Assembly: GCA_000431275.1 (NCBI GenBank) | Contig: HF989222.1 | Location: 22,701 to 44,154 of the forward strand | DNA length: 21,454 nucleotides | Direction: 5' to 3' | Source of the DNA: Prevotella sp. CAG:755 | GTDB lineage: Bacteria > Bacteroidota > Bacteroidia > Bacteroidales > Bacteroidaceae | Part shown: positions 1 to 6,722 of the stretch, piece by piece | How the letters are laid out: every line of letters starts with the position of its first letter | How positions within the stretch are numbered: position 1 is the stretch's first letter | Notes under the pieces: model-generated | What the model saw: the letters and a program-made list of their open reading frames with translations, nothing else | Told to the model about the DNA's origin: nothing | Database searches by the model: none | Translations under genes and position numbers: made by a program

Positions 1-573
1 GAACCCCATTTCGTGTAAAGTCTGCACGTCTTTTCCCTCACGGGAACTGATGAAGTCAAAGCGGGATAAATATGTGGAGATAGTTTTTTTGTCCTTTCCC
101 TTAGGCGTGATTCCGCCCATGGATGGGGCATAGGCAAGCCGTTTGGTGGTAGCTTTTCCGAATTGCAGAAAGTATACGGGATTCGGTACACCCCAGATTT
201 GGTCGCTTCCACATATATAGGCGTCCGCTTCGGGGGGCGTTTCCTCTAGTTCGTTTTCATTGTAGGTGCGGGAAGTACTGGGGATGTATTCCGTCCTGAA
301 TTGGTCAAACCCCCGTGGATGTAGAAGGGCTTCGGTGGCGGCAATTCGTCGCAGGCGTCTCCACATCAGTGCTGTCCGCCGATAGGAAGGTGAGAGGTAT
401 CGAACTGCCGTGATGAGGAGATGTACCAAACTCTGTTGGCGTGGTGCGGGCAAGTATTTGATGAGGAAAGCATCGTGTCCCATATCGCGCAACGTGGTGA
501 GCAGGGCGTAGCATTGAAGTATTTGCCCATAGTTGTCTTGTGTGTTCCAATAGGTGACAGTTCCTATTTTCAT
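1..573 (-). CDS. Polysaccharide pyruvyl transferase family protein (3' end outside window)
   Basis: An open frame runs from an ATG at 571-573 to the left window edge without a stop, giving the first 191 residues. The N-terminus starts MKIGTVTYWNTQDNYGQILQ, and residues 117-130 contain ADAYICGSDQIWG. The early N-Y-G-Q-x-L-Q and the later G-S-D-Q-I-W are typical of the PF04230 polysaccharide pyruvyl transferase family. Members of this family transfer pyruvate from phosphoenolpyruvate to sugars of surface polysaccharides, although many in Bacteroidales have no proven substrate. The gene starts 26 bases after the wecB stop, so it is probably in the same transcript as wecC and wecB. I see no Shine-Dalgarno sequence. 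The C-terminal half is not visible, so the catalytic state cannot be judged. Confidence 0.85.
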   Translation of the reverse strand, partial: MKIGTVTYWNTQDNYGQILQCYALLTTLRDMGHDAFLIKYLPAPRQQSLVHLLITAVRYLSPSYRRTALMWRRLRRIAATEALLHPRGFDQFRTEYIPSTSRTYNENELEETPPEADAYICGSDQIWGVPNPVYFLQFGKATTKRLAYAPSMGGITPKGKDKKTISTYLSRFDFISSREGKDVQTLHEMGF

Positions 574-599
574 GAGTATCGGCTCTTAGAGGGGTAATG

Positions 600-1772
600 T
601 TAATGTGTTGTTGTAGAACATTCCCGCAGTGCTTCGATGATTCTCTTGCAGGCGTGGCCGTCGCCGTAGGGATTGACGGCTTGACTCATTTCCTCGTAAA
701 CCGCCGTGTCGTCGAGAAGGAGGCTGGTTGTGTCGACGATGCGGTTGAAGTCAGTTCCGACGAGCTTGACCGTGCCGGCGTGGACGGCTTCGGGGCGTTC
801 GGTGGTGTCGCGCATGACGAGTACGGGCTTGCCTAGGCCGGGAGCTTCTTCCTGGATGCCGCCGCTGTCTGTGAGGACGATGTGGCTTTTCTCCATCAGG
901 TAGACGAAGCTCAGGTATTCGAGCGGCTCGATGAAGTACATGTTGCCCAAGTTGGTGAGGTCGGATCCGAAGACGTCGTGGATGGGCTGTCGTACGTTGG
1001 GGTTGAGGTGCATGGGGTAGACGAAGTCTACTTCCGGGTAGCGTTCTGTCAGCGCCTTGATGGCCCGGCACATCGAGAGGAAGCCGGTGCCGAAGTTCTC
1101 GCGGCGGTGTCCGGTGATGAGCACGAGGCGGCGTCCGCCCGTCAGGCGTCCGACGTCGTAGCCTGCTTGACGGAGGTGATTCTCGAGGTCTGCGCCCAGG
1201 CGTGTGTCGGCTTGTATGCACCCGACCACCCAGTGGAGGGCGTCGATGACCGTGTTGCCCGTCACCCGGATGCGCTCGTCTGGCACGTTCTCGGCCATGA
1301 GGTTTTCGCGGCTCAGTGGTGTGGGGGCGAAGTGGTAGGTCGCGAGGCGTGCGGTGAGTTGGCGGTTCATCTCCTCGGGCCAGGGGCTGAGGACGTCGTG
1401 CGTGCGGAGGCCGGCCTCGACGTGCCCGACAGGGATTCGGGCGTAGAAGGCGGCCATGGCTGCGGACATGCTGGTCGTGGTGTCGCCATGGACAAGTACG
1501 ATGTCGGGACGTGCGGTGGTGAGCACCTCGCGCATGCCTGTGAGTACCTTGGTGGTGACATCGTAGAGGTCTTGTCCGGCGCGCATGATGTTGAGGTCGA
1601 AGTCGGGACGTATGTGGAAGATGTCGAGTACTTGGTCGAGCATCTGACGGTGTTGTCCGGTCACGCAGACAAGGGTACGGAACTCGTCGGCATGGCTTTC
1701 GAGCGTTTTGACCAGCGGGGCCATTTTGATGGCCTCTGGACGCGTTCCGAATACGAGCATGATGGTTTTCAT
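600..1772 (-). CDS. wecB: UDP-N-acetylglucosamine 2-epimerase (non-hydrolysing)
   Basis: The 390-residue product interconverts UDP-GlcNAc and UDP-ManNAc in the cytoplasm. It starts MKTIMLVFGTRPEAIKMAPL, the usual N-terminus of the family. Visible family motifs are HGDTTT (95-100, D97), HVEAGLR (117-123, E119), PEEMNR (132-137), GHRREN (221-226, catalytic-type H222), DSGGIQEEAP (302-311) and RDTTERPE (321-328). Length is normal. I chose the ATG at 1770-1772; the same frame stays open upstream to a GTG at 1904, but those 44 residues are low-complexity, come from 21-bp repeats and have no counterpart I know of in the family. The next gene upstream, wecC, uses its product, so the pair makes UDP-ManNAcA for a glycan. 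The gap to wecC is 215 bases. Confidence 0.95.
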   Translation of the reverse strand: MKTIMLVFGTRPEAIKMAPLVKTLESHADEFRTLVCVTGQHRQMLDQVLDIFHIRPDFDLNIMRAGQDLYDVTTKVLTGMREVLTTARPDIVLVHGDTTTSMSAAMAAFYARIPVGHVEAGLRTHDVLSPWPEEMNRQLTARLATYHFAPTPLSRENLMAENVPDERIRVTGNTVIDALHWVVGCIQADTRLGADLENHLRQAGYDVGRLTGGRRLVLITGHRRENFGTGFLSMCRAIKALTERYPEVDFVYPMHLNPNVRQPIHDVFGSDLTNLGNMYFIEPLEYLSFVYLMEKSHIVLTDSGGIQEEAPGLGKPVLVMRDTTERPEAVHAGTVKLVGTDFNRIVDTTSLLLDDTAVYEEMSQAVNPYGDGHACKRIIEALRECSTTTH

Positions 1773-1851
1773 CGGTGCTGGGTTCTTTGTTCTTGCGGGT
1801 GTGGCTTTGTCGGTGGTACGGGGAGGATTTGATGCGGTTGGTGAGTCTGTT

Positions 1852-1914
1852 TTTCCTGTCGTTGTGACAGAATTTTCTGTCGCTGCGACCGGAAATTCTG
1901 TCACGGCGGCAGAT
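1852..1914. repeat. 21-bp-period tandem repeat, three units, in wecB leader
   Basis: Three imperfect units start at 1852, 1873 and 1894, each with a T-rich tetranucleotide followed by CTGTC (CTGTC at 1856, 1877 and 1898, spaced exactly 21). They lie in the 215-base gap between wecC and wecB, 80 bases before the wecB ATG. On the minus strand they would read as seven-residue repeats (TENSVTT, TGKTDSP) in frame with wecB, in the same register as the infB copies. The rest of the gap 1773-1987 shows no other gene or clear signal. Confidence 0.8.
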
Positions 1915-1987
1915 CCTTCCCGCGCCCGTCTGCATTAGTTCCCCTGTTTGGGTGGATGTGCGACGGCGGTCTCTGCCCTGCCCGGTG

Positions 1988-3190
1988 TTATTTATAAATG
2001 CCGCAGAAGTCGAGGATGACTTTGTCGTCGCGGCGGTGAAGTGATTTGAATGGTGTATGGGCGGTCAGGAAAGCCACGATGTCGGCCTTTTCGTAGGCTT
2101 CCTGGTAAGGGGTGAGCTTGAACACGCTGTGCTCGCGGACGTTGGGTTCGACCACGAGGATGTCGGCGTCGTGGCTGCTCTGCATCACTTTCGAGACGAT
2201 GTATTTGGCGGGGCTTTCGCGCAGGTCGTCGATGTCGGGTTTGAAGGCGAGGCCCATCATCGCCACACAGGGTTTGCGCTGATGCTTCAATTCGAATTTC
2301 AGCATGGCGTTTTCGATTTTCTCGGCACACCAGAATGCTTTGTAGTTGTTGATTTCGCGTGCTTTGGCGATGAGCTGTGACTCGACGGGGAAGTCGGCCG
2401 TGATGAAATAGGGGTCGACGGCGATGCAGTGTCCGCCCACGCCGCATCCGGGCCAGAGGATGTTGACCCTCGGGTGCTTGTTGGCCAGGCGGATGAGCTC
2501 CCACACGTTGATGCCCGCCTTGTCGCAGATGAGTGAGAGCTCGTTGGCAAAGGCTATTTGCACGTCGCGGCTCGAATTTTCGGTGAGTTTGCACATTTCA
2601 GCCGTCTTGCAGTTGGTACGGTGGAGCGTTCCTTTGACGAATTGTCCGTAAAAGGCGCAGGCTGCGTCGGTAGAAGCTTCGTCGCGGCCGCCGATGACGC
2701 GGTCGTTGTGGACGAGTTCGTAGATCACATTGCCGGGCAGCACACGCTCCGGGCAGTAGGCGATGTGCAGTTTCCCGTTGAGTTCGGGGCGCAGGCTGAA
2801 TATGAGCTCTGCCATCTTGTCCGTGGTCCCGACGGGCGACGTCGATTCGATGACGTAGAGGTCGCCGGCTTTCAGCAGCGGGGCGACGGAGCGCGTGGCC
2901 GCCTCGACGTAGGATATGTCGGGTTCATGGTTGCCTTTGAACGGAGTGGGGACGACCATGAAGTATGCGTCGCAGACCTGGGGCTGTGTGTAGGCTTTCA
3001 GTTTGCCTTGGCTGAGCACTTCCTGCAACATCTCTTCCATCCCGGGTTCTATGATGTGCAGGTGGCCGGCGTTAGTCTTTTCGACGACTTGTGCGTTGAT
3101 GTCTACTCCGACGACGTCCACGCCGTGCTTGGCTGCTATGATGGCGGTTGGCAGGCCGATGTAGCCTAAGCCCATGAAACATGCTTTCAT
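1988..3190 (-). CDS. wecC: UDP-N-acetyl-D-mannosamine dehydrogenase
   Basis: The 400-residue protein oxidises UDP-ManNAc at C6 to UDP-ManNAcA using two NAD+. The N-terminal Rossmann fold starts MKACFMGLGYIGLPTAIIAA (GxGYxGLP motif). Other family marks are ESTSPVGTT (115-123), AYCPERVLPG (144-153) and GCGVGGHCIAVDPYF (248-262), in which C255 is the expected nucleophile. Length is normal for UDP-sugar 6-dehydrogenases; the ManNAc rather than glucose specificity is inferred from overall resemblance and from wecB downstream. The ATG at 3188-3190 is preferred over a TTG at 3310, because the Rossmann fold begins directly at it. The gene lies downstream of a NusG/UpxY-like gene, as in Bacteroidales capsule and glycan loci. 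Confidence 0.95.
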   Translation of the reverse strand: MKACFMGLGYIGLPTAIIAAKHGVDVVGVDINAQVVEKTNAGHLHIIEPGMEEMLQEVLSQGKLKAYTQPQVCDAYFMVVPTPFKGNHEPDISYVEAATRSVAPLLKAGDLYVIESTSPVGTTDKMAELIFSLRPELNGKLHIAYCPERVLPGNVIYELVHNDRVIGGRDEASTDAACAFYGQFVKGTLHRTNCKTAEMCKLTENSSRDVQIAFANELSLICDKAGINVWELIRLANKHPRVNILWPGCGVGGHCIAVDPYFITADFPVESQLIAKAREINNYKAFWCAEKIENAMLKFELKHQRKPCVAMMGLAFKPDIDDLRESPAKYIVSKVMQSSHDADILVVEPNVREHSVFKLTPYQEAYEKADIVAFLTAHTPFKSLHRRDDKVILDFCGIYK

Positions 3191-3277
3191 CTTGTCTCTT
3201 TTTGTCTTGATTGTTTCTTTGTTTACTTGTTCTCTTGTGGCGCTGTCTGTGTCTGTCGCGCCGTGGCTTTGTTGCCG

Positions 3278-3302
3278 AGCTGCCAAGAAGCATTTGGCAG
3301 CT
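3278..3302 (-). other. Perfect 9-bp hairpin in the wecC leader
   Basis: AGCTGCCAA (3278-3286) and TTGGCAGCT (3294-3302) are exact reverse complements around a 7-base loop. It lies between the UpxY-like gene and wecC, about 88 bases before the wecC ATG. There is no T-run after it on the minus strand, so it does not look like an intrinsic terminator. A pause, processing or regulatory role would be inference. Confidence 0.5.
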
Positions 3303-3379
3303 TCTGTCAAGAGGGTGGTTCCGTAGACAACAGAAACTTCATGCTTCCCCCTTTTTTTGATGCGGTGTGTTTACAGCTC

Positions 3380-4000
3380 TCATCGTGACGCATCGGGTTG
3401 CGTTCGGGGGTGTTTTTCTCTGCATGAGAAGTCTCCGGTTTTTTTCTCTTGCTGATGCGGAATGCACGTACCGGTCTTTGAGGGGTGGCAACGCCACTTG
3501 GAGACCTGCACCATTACGCCGATGGATACGGCGATGAGCACGACGTACGATCCTGCCTGTGTCTTACCAACTTTCCATTGATACCTTTGAGCGGGCTGCG
3601 GACGACGCAGATGGGCGTTCCGCCGTGTGCGGCCGGAAATCCGGCCTCGACGAACCGTCCCCCGTAAGTTGCGAATGCTGGCGGCGTGCGGTTCTGCCAT
3701 CTCTGCGCGGCGGATGCCGCACCAACCCTTGACCGTTTTTGTGTAAACGCGCGAGGTGTAAGGGCTGGCCTGCAAAGTCTCGGCGAGGATGGGTCCTTTG
3801 CCTTGGCCGTACTGCACGAACAGCTGGTCGTGTGTGGCCGGCAGCAAGGACCGCCTGCTCTTTCCGCTTGTGCCGGCATGTTCGGCATGGCAAATTGGGA
3901 AGAAACATTTCACCCAATTCCTTTCCAAGTGCAGCAGCAGTGTATCCCCCTTGTGGTGAAACACTTGTAGCGCATACCAGACTGGCGTGTTCCCGCTCAT
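3380..4000 (-). pseudogene. UpxY/NusG-like transcription antiterminator, apparently frameshifted twice
   Basis: The first frame starts at ATG 3998-4000 (MSGNTPVWYALQVFHHKGD) and looks like a NusG N-terminal domain of the UpxY class, which binds RNA polymerase and lets it read through long polysaccharide operons. It continues to RRAEMAEPHAASIRNL. The KOW-type continuation GGTPICVVRSPLKGINGKLV is in another frame (about 3565-3662). The tail SYVVLIAVSIGVMVQVS is back in the first frame. The first shift falls at a run of five G (minus strand, 3659-3663), the second near 3550. The two changes cancel, so the first frame stays open to 3380 but replaces about 34 residues, including the KOW core. It sits first in the glycan operon, where UpxY genes normally sit. 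Sequencing error is the main alternative. Confidence 0.7.
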
Positions 4001-4154
4001 TGTCAATTGTCAGTTGCGTAAGTATACTTCCTGACTTCGTCCCGTCATCGTGAATGGGCGTTCGACTTTTCAGGAAGGATAACGCAGTTTCCCGCAGGAT
4101 GCCGTATGGGAACCGGGGTTCACAACGTTCGGCGGGCCTTTTCATTAACGCCCG

Positions 4155-4162
4155 CAAATATA
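4155..4162 (-). promoter_or_regulatory. Likely Bacteroidota -7 box for the glycan operon
   Basis: The minus strand reads TATATTTG, matching the TAnnTTTG -7 element used by the primary sigma factor of Bacteroidota. The surroundings are AT-rich. I find no good TTTG -33 element at 19-21 bases, so the match is partial. Transcription from here would give an untranslated leader of about 150 bases before the UpxY-like gene. Confidence 0.5.
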
Positions 4163-4371
4163 CAAATTAATAGTAAAATAGACCATTAGCGCAGGGCTTT
4201 TTTCTGCGCAAGCCGTACATGCTGGCACAGATTTTACGACACTTACCTTTTTTGCCTGGTATGGATCATCGGGCGTGGAGGCACATTTTGCCGCAATGGT
4301 GGGTCGCTTCTTTGAGGGTTTGCCTATGGAGCGTATCGCCGGATGCGGTGGGGCGGCCCGTGGGTCCGATT
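4163..4371. other. Non-coding part of the gap between sufB and the UpxY-like gene
   Basis: Together with 4372-4579 this forms a long stretch without a gene. Open frames exist on both strands, but they are proline/arginine-rich, overlap each other and resemble no protein I know. A small inverted repeat, GCGCAG (4189-4194) and CTGCGC (4204-4209), encloses a T-run loop; I assign it no function. Nothing else stands out. Confidence 0.5.
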
Positions 4372-4434
4372 TTTGCGGGGCGGCGACCTGTCTTTCCTGG
4401 AAGGCTGTCCGTTTTTCCTGGTCGCCGAGTTGCT
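4372..4434. repeat. 21-bp-period tandem repeat, two clear units and one weak
   Basis: TTTCCTGG occurs at 4393 and 4414, exactly 21 bases apart, and a degenerate unit starting TTTGCGG lies at 4372. The units have the same layout and orientation as those at 1852, 9046 and 15932. They are in the non-coding gap about 75 bases downstream of the sufB hairpin. In one minus-strand frame they would give PGKTDSL and PGKTGRR, echoing the GKTD heptads of the wecB leader and infB, but no start or conserved protein supports translation. Confidence 0.65.
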
Positions 4435-4510
4435 CTGTGGGTGTGGCTGGCAGTCGTTTCGCGAGGGCTTCCGGCCGAGGGCAATGGGACAGCCGGTCGT
4501 CCTGTCTACG

Positions 4511-4559
4511 GCGAAGCCCCCTGTGTCGCAGCTTGTGGCATAGACGCAGGGGGCTTCGC
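4511..4559 (-). terminator. Strong hairpin 20 bases after sufB, probable operon end
   Basis: A 17-base left arm (4511-4527, GCGAAGCCCCCTGTGTC) pairs with 4543-4559 with a single G-U-type mismatch around a 15-base loop. It lies just past the sufB stop on the minus strand. No T-run follows on either strand, so it is not a textbook intrinsic terminator. It may instead protect the 3' end or work with Rho. Its position at the end of the housekeeping operon supports a terminating role. Confidence 0.55.
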
Positions 4560-4579
4560 AGATGGTTGCGGCGGCAAGG

Positions 4580-6037
4580 TCAGCCCACAGTACCTTCCAG
4601 CGAGACGGAAAGCAGTTTTTGTGCTTCGACGGCAAACTCCATGGGGAGTTTGTTGAGCACATCCTTTGCGTAACCGTTGACGATGAGGTCTACGGCCGCC
4701 TCTGTCGGGATGCCGCGCTGGTTGCAGTAGAATAGCTGGTCTTCGGAGATCTTCGAGGTTGTCGCCTCGTGCTCGACGGTTGCCTTGTCACCGATGACGT
4801 CAATATATGGGAACGTGTGTGCGCCGCAAGTCGGGCTGAGCAGGAGGGAGTCGCATGAAGAGTAGTTGCGTGCTCCCTCGGCGCGGGGACCGACCTTGAC
4901 GAGGCCGCGGTAGGAGTTCTGGCTCCGTCCGGCCGAGATGCCTTTCGAGACGATAGTCGAGCGTGTGCCGCGGCCGAGATGGACCATCTTGGTGCCGGTG
5001 TCGGCCTGTTGGAAGTTGTTGGTGACGGCCACACTGTAAAATTCGGCTTGTGAGTTGTCGCCCATCAGAATGCATGAGGGGTATTTCCATGTGATGGCAG
5101 AACCCGTCTCGACTTGCGTCCACGATAGTTTGCTGTTCGCCCCGCGCAGCTGTCCGCGTTTAGTGACGAGGTTGTAGACGCCGCCGCGGCCTTGTGAGTC
5201 GCCCGGATACCAGTTCTGAACCGTGGAGTATTTCACCTCGGCATCGCGGTTGACCACGATTTCCACGATGGCGGCGTGCAGTTGGTTCTCGTCGCGCATG
5301 GGAGCGGTGCACCCTTCGAGATAAGAGACGTATCCGCCGTCGTCACAGACGATGAGCGTGCGTTCGAATTGTCCCGTATTGCGCGCGTTGATGCGGAAAT
5401 AGGTCGACAATTCCATCGGGCAGCGGACGCCTTTTGGGATGTATACGAACGAGCCGTCGGAGAAGACGGCGCTGTTGAGCGCGGCGAAGAAGTTGTCGCG
5501 ATAGGGCACGACGGAGCCCAGGTACTTGCGGACGAGTTCCGGGTTTTCGCGGACGGCCTCACTGATGGAGCAGAATACGATGCCTTTTTCGGCGAGTTTT
5601 TCCTTGAACGTCGTTTTGACCGATACGGAGTCCATCACGGCGTCGACGGCTACTCCGGCCAAAGCCATCCGCTCTTCAAGAGGAATGCCCAACTTGTCGA
5701 ATGTCTTCATCAGCTCAGGGTCGATCTCTTTCGGCGCTTCGCCTTTTTTTGTGCGTGTAGGGTCGGCGTAATACGAAATGGCTTGGTAGTCGATGGGGGG
5801 CAGGTCAACGTGCGCCCATGAGGGCTGTTTGAGCGTCTGCCAGTAGCGGAAGGCTTTCAGGCGGAAGTCGAGTAGCCATTCGGGCTCGCCTTTCTTCTCT
5901 GAGATGAGGCGGACGACATCTTCGTTGAGCCCTTTGTCGATGATTTCGGTGTGGATGTCGGTTGTGAAGCCGTATTCGTAACTCTTCTCAGCGACTTCGC
6001 GCACGATTTTGTTCTTTTCTTTTCCGTTGTCGGCCAT
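4580..6037 (-). CDS. sufB: Fe-S cluster assembly scaffold protein SufB
   Basis: The 485-residue product is the SufB subunit of the cytoplasmic SufBCD scaffold that builds Fe-S clusters. The start ATG at 6035-6037 gives [20 protein letters not shown], the normal position for the family; longer readings run back into cvpA. The central and C-terminal beta-helix is well conserved: [20 protein letters not shown], then the tract [20 protein letters not shown], whose first Cys matches the key Cys405 of E. coli SufB, then [18 protein letters not shown]. The gene follows cvpA by 37 bases. In Bacteroides relatives sufC and sufD normally come next. Here a hairpin and a polysaccharide locus follow instead, so the partners must lie elsewhere. 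Confidence 0.97.
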   Translation of the reverse strand: MADNGKEKNKIVREVAEKSYEYGFTTDIHTEIIDKGLNEDVVRLISEKKGEPEWLLDFRLKAFRYWQTLKQPSWAHVDLPPIDYQAISYYADPTRTKKGEAPKEIDPELMKTFDKLGIPLEERMALAGVAVDAVMDSVSVKTTFKEKLAEKGIVFCSISEAVRENPELVRKYLGSVVPYRDNFFAALNSAVFSDGSFVYIPKGVRCPMELSTYFRINARNTGQFERTLIVCDDGGYVSYLEGCTAPMRDENQLHAAIVEIVVNRDAEVKYSTVQNWYPGDSQGRGGVYNLVTKRGQLRGANSKLSWTQVETGSAITWKYPSCILMGDNSQAEFYSVAVTNNFQQADTGTKMVHLGRGTRSTIVSKGISAGRSQNSYRGLVKVGPRAEGARNYSSCDSLLLSPTCGAHTFPYIDVIGDKATVEHEATTSKISEDQLFYCNQRGIPTEAAVDLIVNGYAKDVLNKLPMEFAVEAQKLLSVSLEGTVG

Positions 6038-6074
6038 GTGGGTGTTTTTAGTGTTTATTCCTGCTCTGCGGGCC

Positions 6075-6653
6075 TTACTCGGCGTTGGCGTCAGGTGTGC
6101 CCACTGCGTCAGCGCTGTCTTTTTGCGAAGTCTGGTTGAAGTGGACCCAAAGCGTGTCATCCTTGGTGGCTTCCTCGTAGTAGGCGTTGGCGGCTTGCTG
6201 CATGCCCGTGAACATGACTGAGAGGGCATTGCGGACGGGCACGTAGAGCCGTGAGTCGTCAGCTTTCGACTGGTTGACGATGCCAAGTATGCTCATCACG
6301 TTGAACACACAGCTCAACAGGATGAGGTATTTGACGAAGCTGACGGCAGCGCCGAACAGGCTGTTGGGCCAGCCCAACTGCAAGCCGCGAAGGGCGGCGG
6401 TCAGGGTGTTGGCCACGAAGCCCAGGACAATAGGGGTGATGATCCAGAGGATGATGAACGCAACGATGTTCGTGATGTACGTAGCGGTGCCGTCCATGCC
6501 CAGATATTCCCCCAAAAAGGAATAGAAGAGCGATGCCACAATGAGGCCGGCAATGAAGCCCACCGTCGATACGAGTTCCTTGATCAGGCCGTTTTGCCAG
6601 CCTTTGAACAAGGCCCAGAGAGCGATGAGCACGATGGCGATGTCTATGAACAT
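6075..6653 (-). CDS. cvpA: CvpA family membrane protein
   Basis: The 192-residue product has about four hydrophobic segments and a polar C-terminal tail rich in Asp, Ala and Thr. It starts [20 protein letters not shown], followed by [17 protein letters not shown], the typical opening of the CvpA (colicin V production) family. These inner-membrane proteins have been linked to envelope homeostasis and, in E. coli, to colicin V export and purF expression; the molecular activity is not settled. The start ATG at 6651-6653 lies 23 bases after a strong hairpin. The place between infB and sufB is the usual one in Bacteroidales. Length is normal. Confidence 0.88.
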   Translation of the reverse strand: MFIDIAIVLIALWALFKGWQNGLIKELVSTVGFIAGLIVASLFYSFLGEYLGMDGTATYITNIVAFIILWIITPIVLGFVANTLTAALRGLQLGWPNSLFGAAVSFVKYLILLSCVFNVMSILGIVNQSKADDSRLYVPVRNALSVMFTGMQQAANAYYEEATKDDTLWVHFNQTSQKDSADAVGTPDANAE

Positions 6654-6674
6654 GGTGTCAACGTTTTATGGCTC

Positions 6675-6711
6675 CTCCTTGCAGCCCGGCACAAGACCGG
6701 GCTGCAAGGAG
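6675..6711 (-). other. Perfect 15-bp hairpin between infB and cvpA
   Basis: CTCCTTGCAGCCCGG (6675-6689) and its exact reverse complement (6697-6711) enclose a 7-base loop. The structure begins 11 bases after the infB stop and ends 21 bases before the cvpA ATG. On the minus strand the 3' arm ends in AAGGAG followed by GAGCC, so a Shine-Dalgarno-like sequence is paired in the stem. No T-run follows. A partial terminator, RNase site or translational control element are all possible. Confidence 0.65.
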
Positions 6712-6722
6712 TGACCTTTGTG

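Noticed and set aside
882..1832. A 316-codon plus-strand frame opposite wecB
   Set aside because: It is the mirror of the wecB coding frame, rich in Val, Gly and His, without recognisable domains.
4189..4209. Small hairpin with a T-run in its loop, as a terminator
   Set aside because: The T-run lies in the loop and not after the stem, and alternative pairing is equally good, so no function can be given.
4219..4673. Overlapping open frames on both strands in the gap between sufB and the UpxY-like gene
   Set aside because: All are low-complexity, mutually overlapping and resemble no protein; they arise from GC-rich sequence and the 21-bp repeats.
6038..6286. N-terminal extension of sufB by 83 residues
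   Set aside because: The extra part overlaps cvpA in another frame and is Ser/Thr/Pro-rich, while the normal SufB N-terminus begins at the ATG at 6037.
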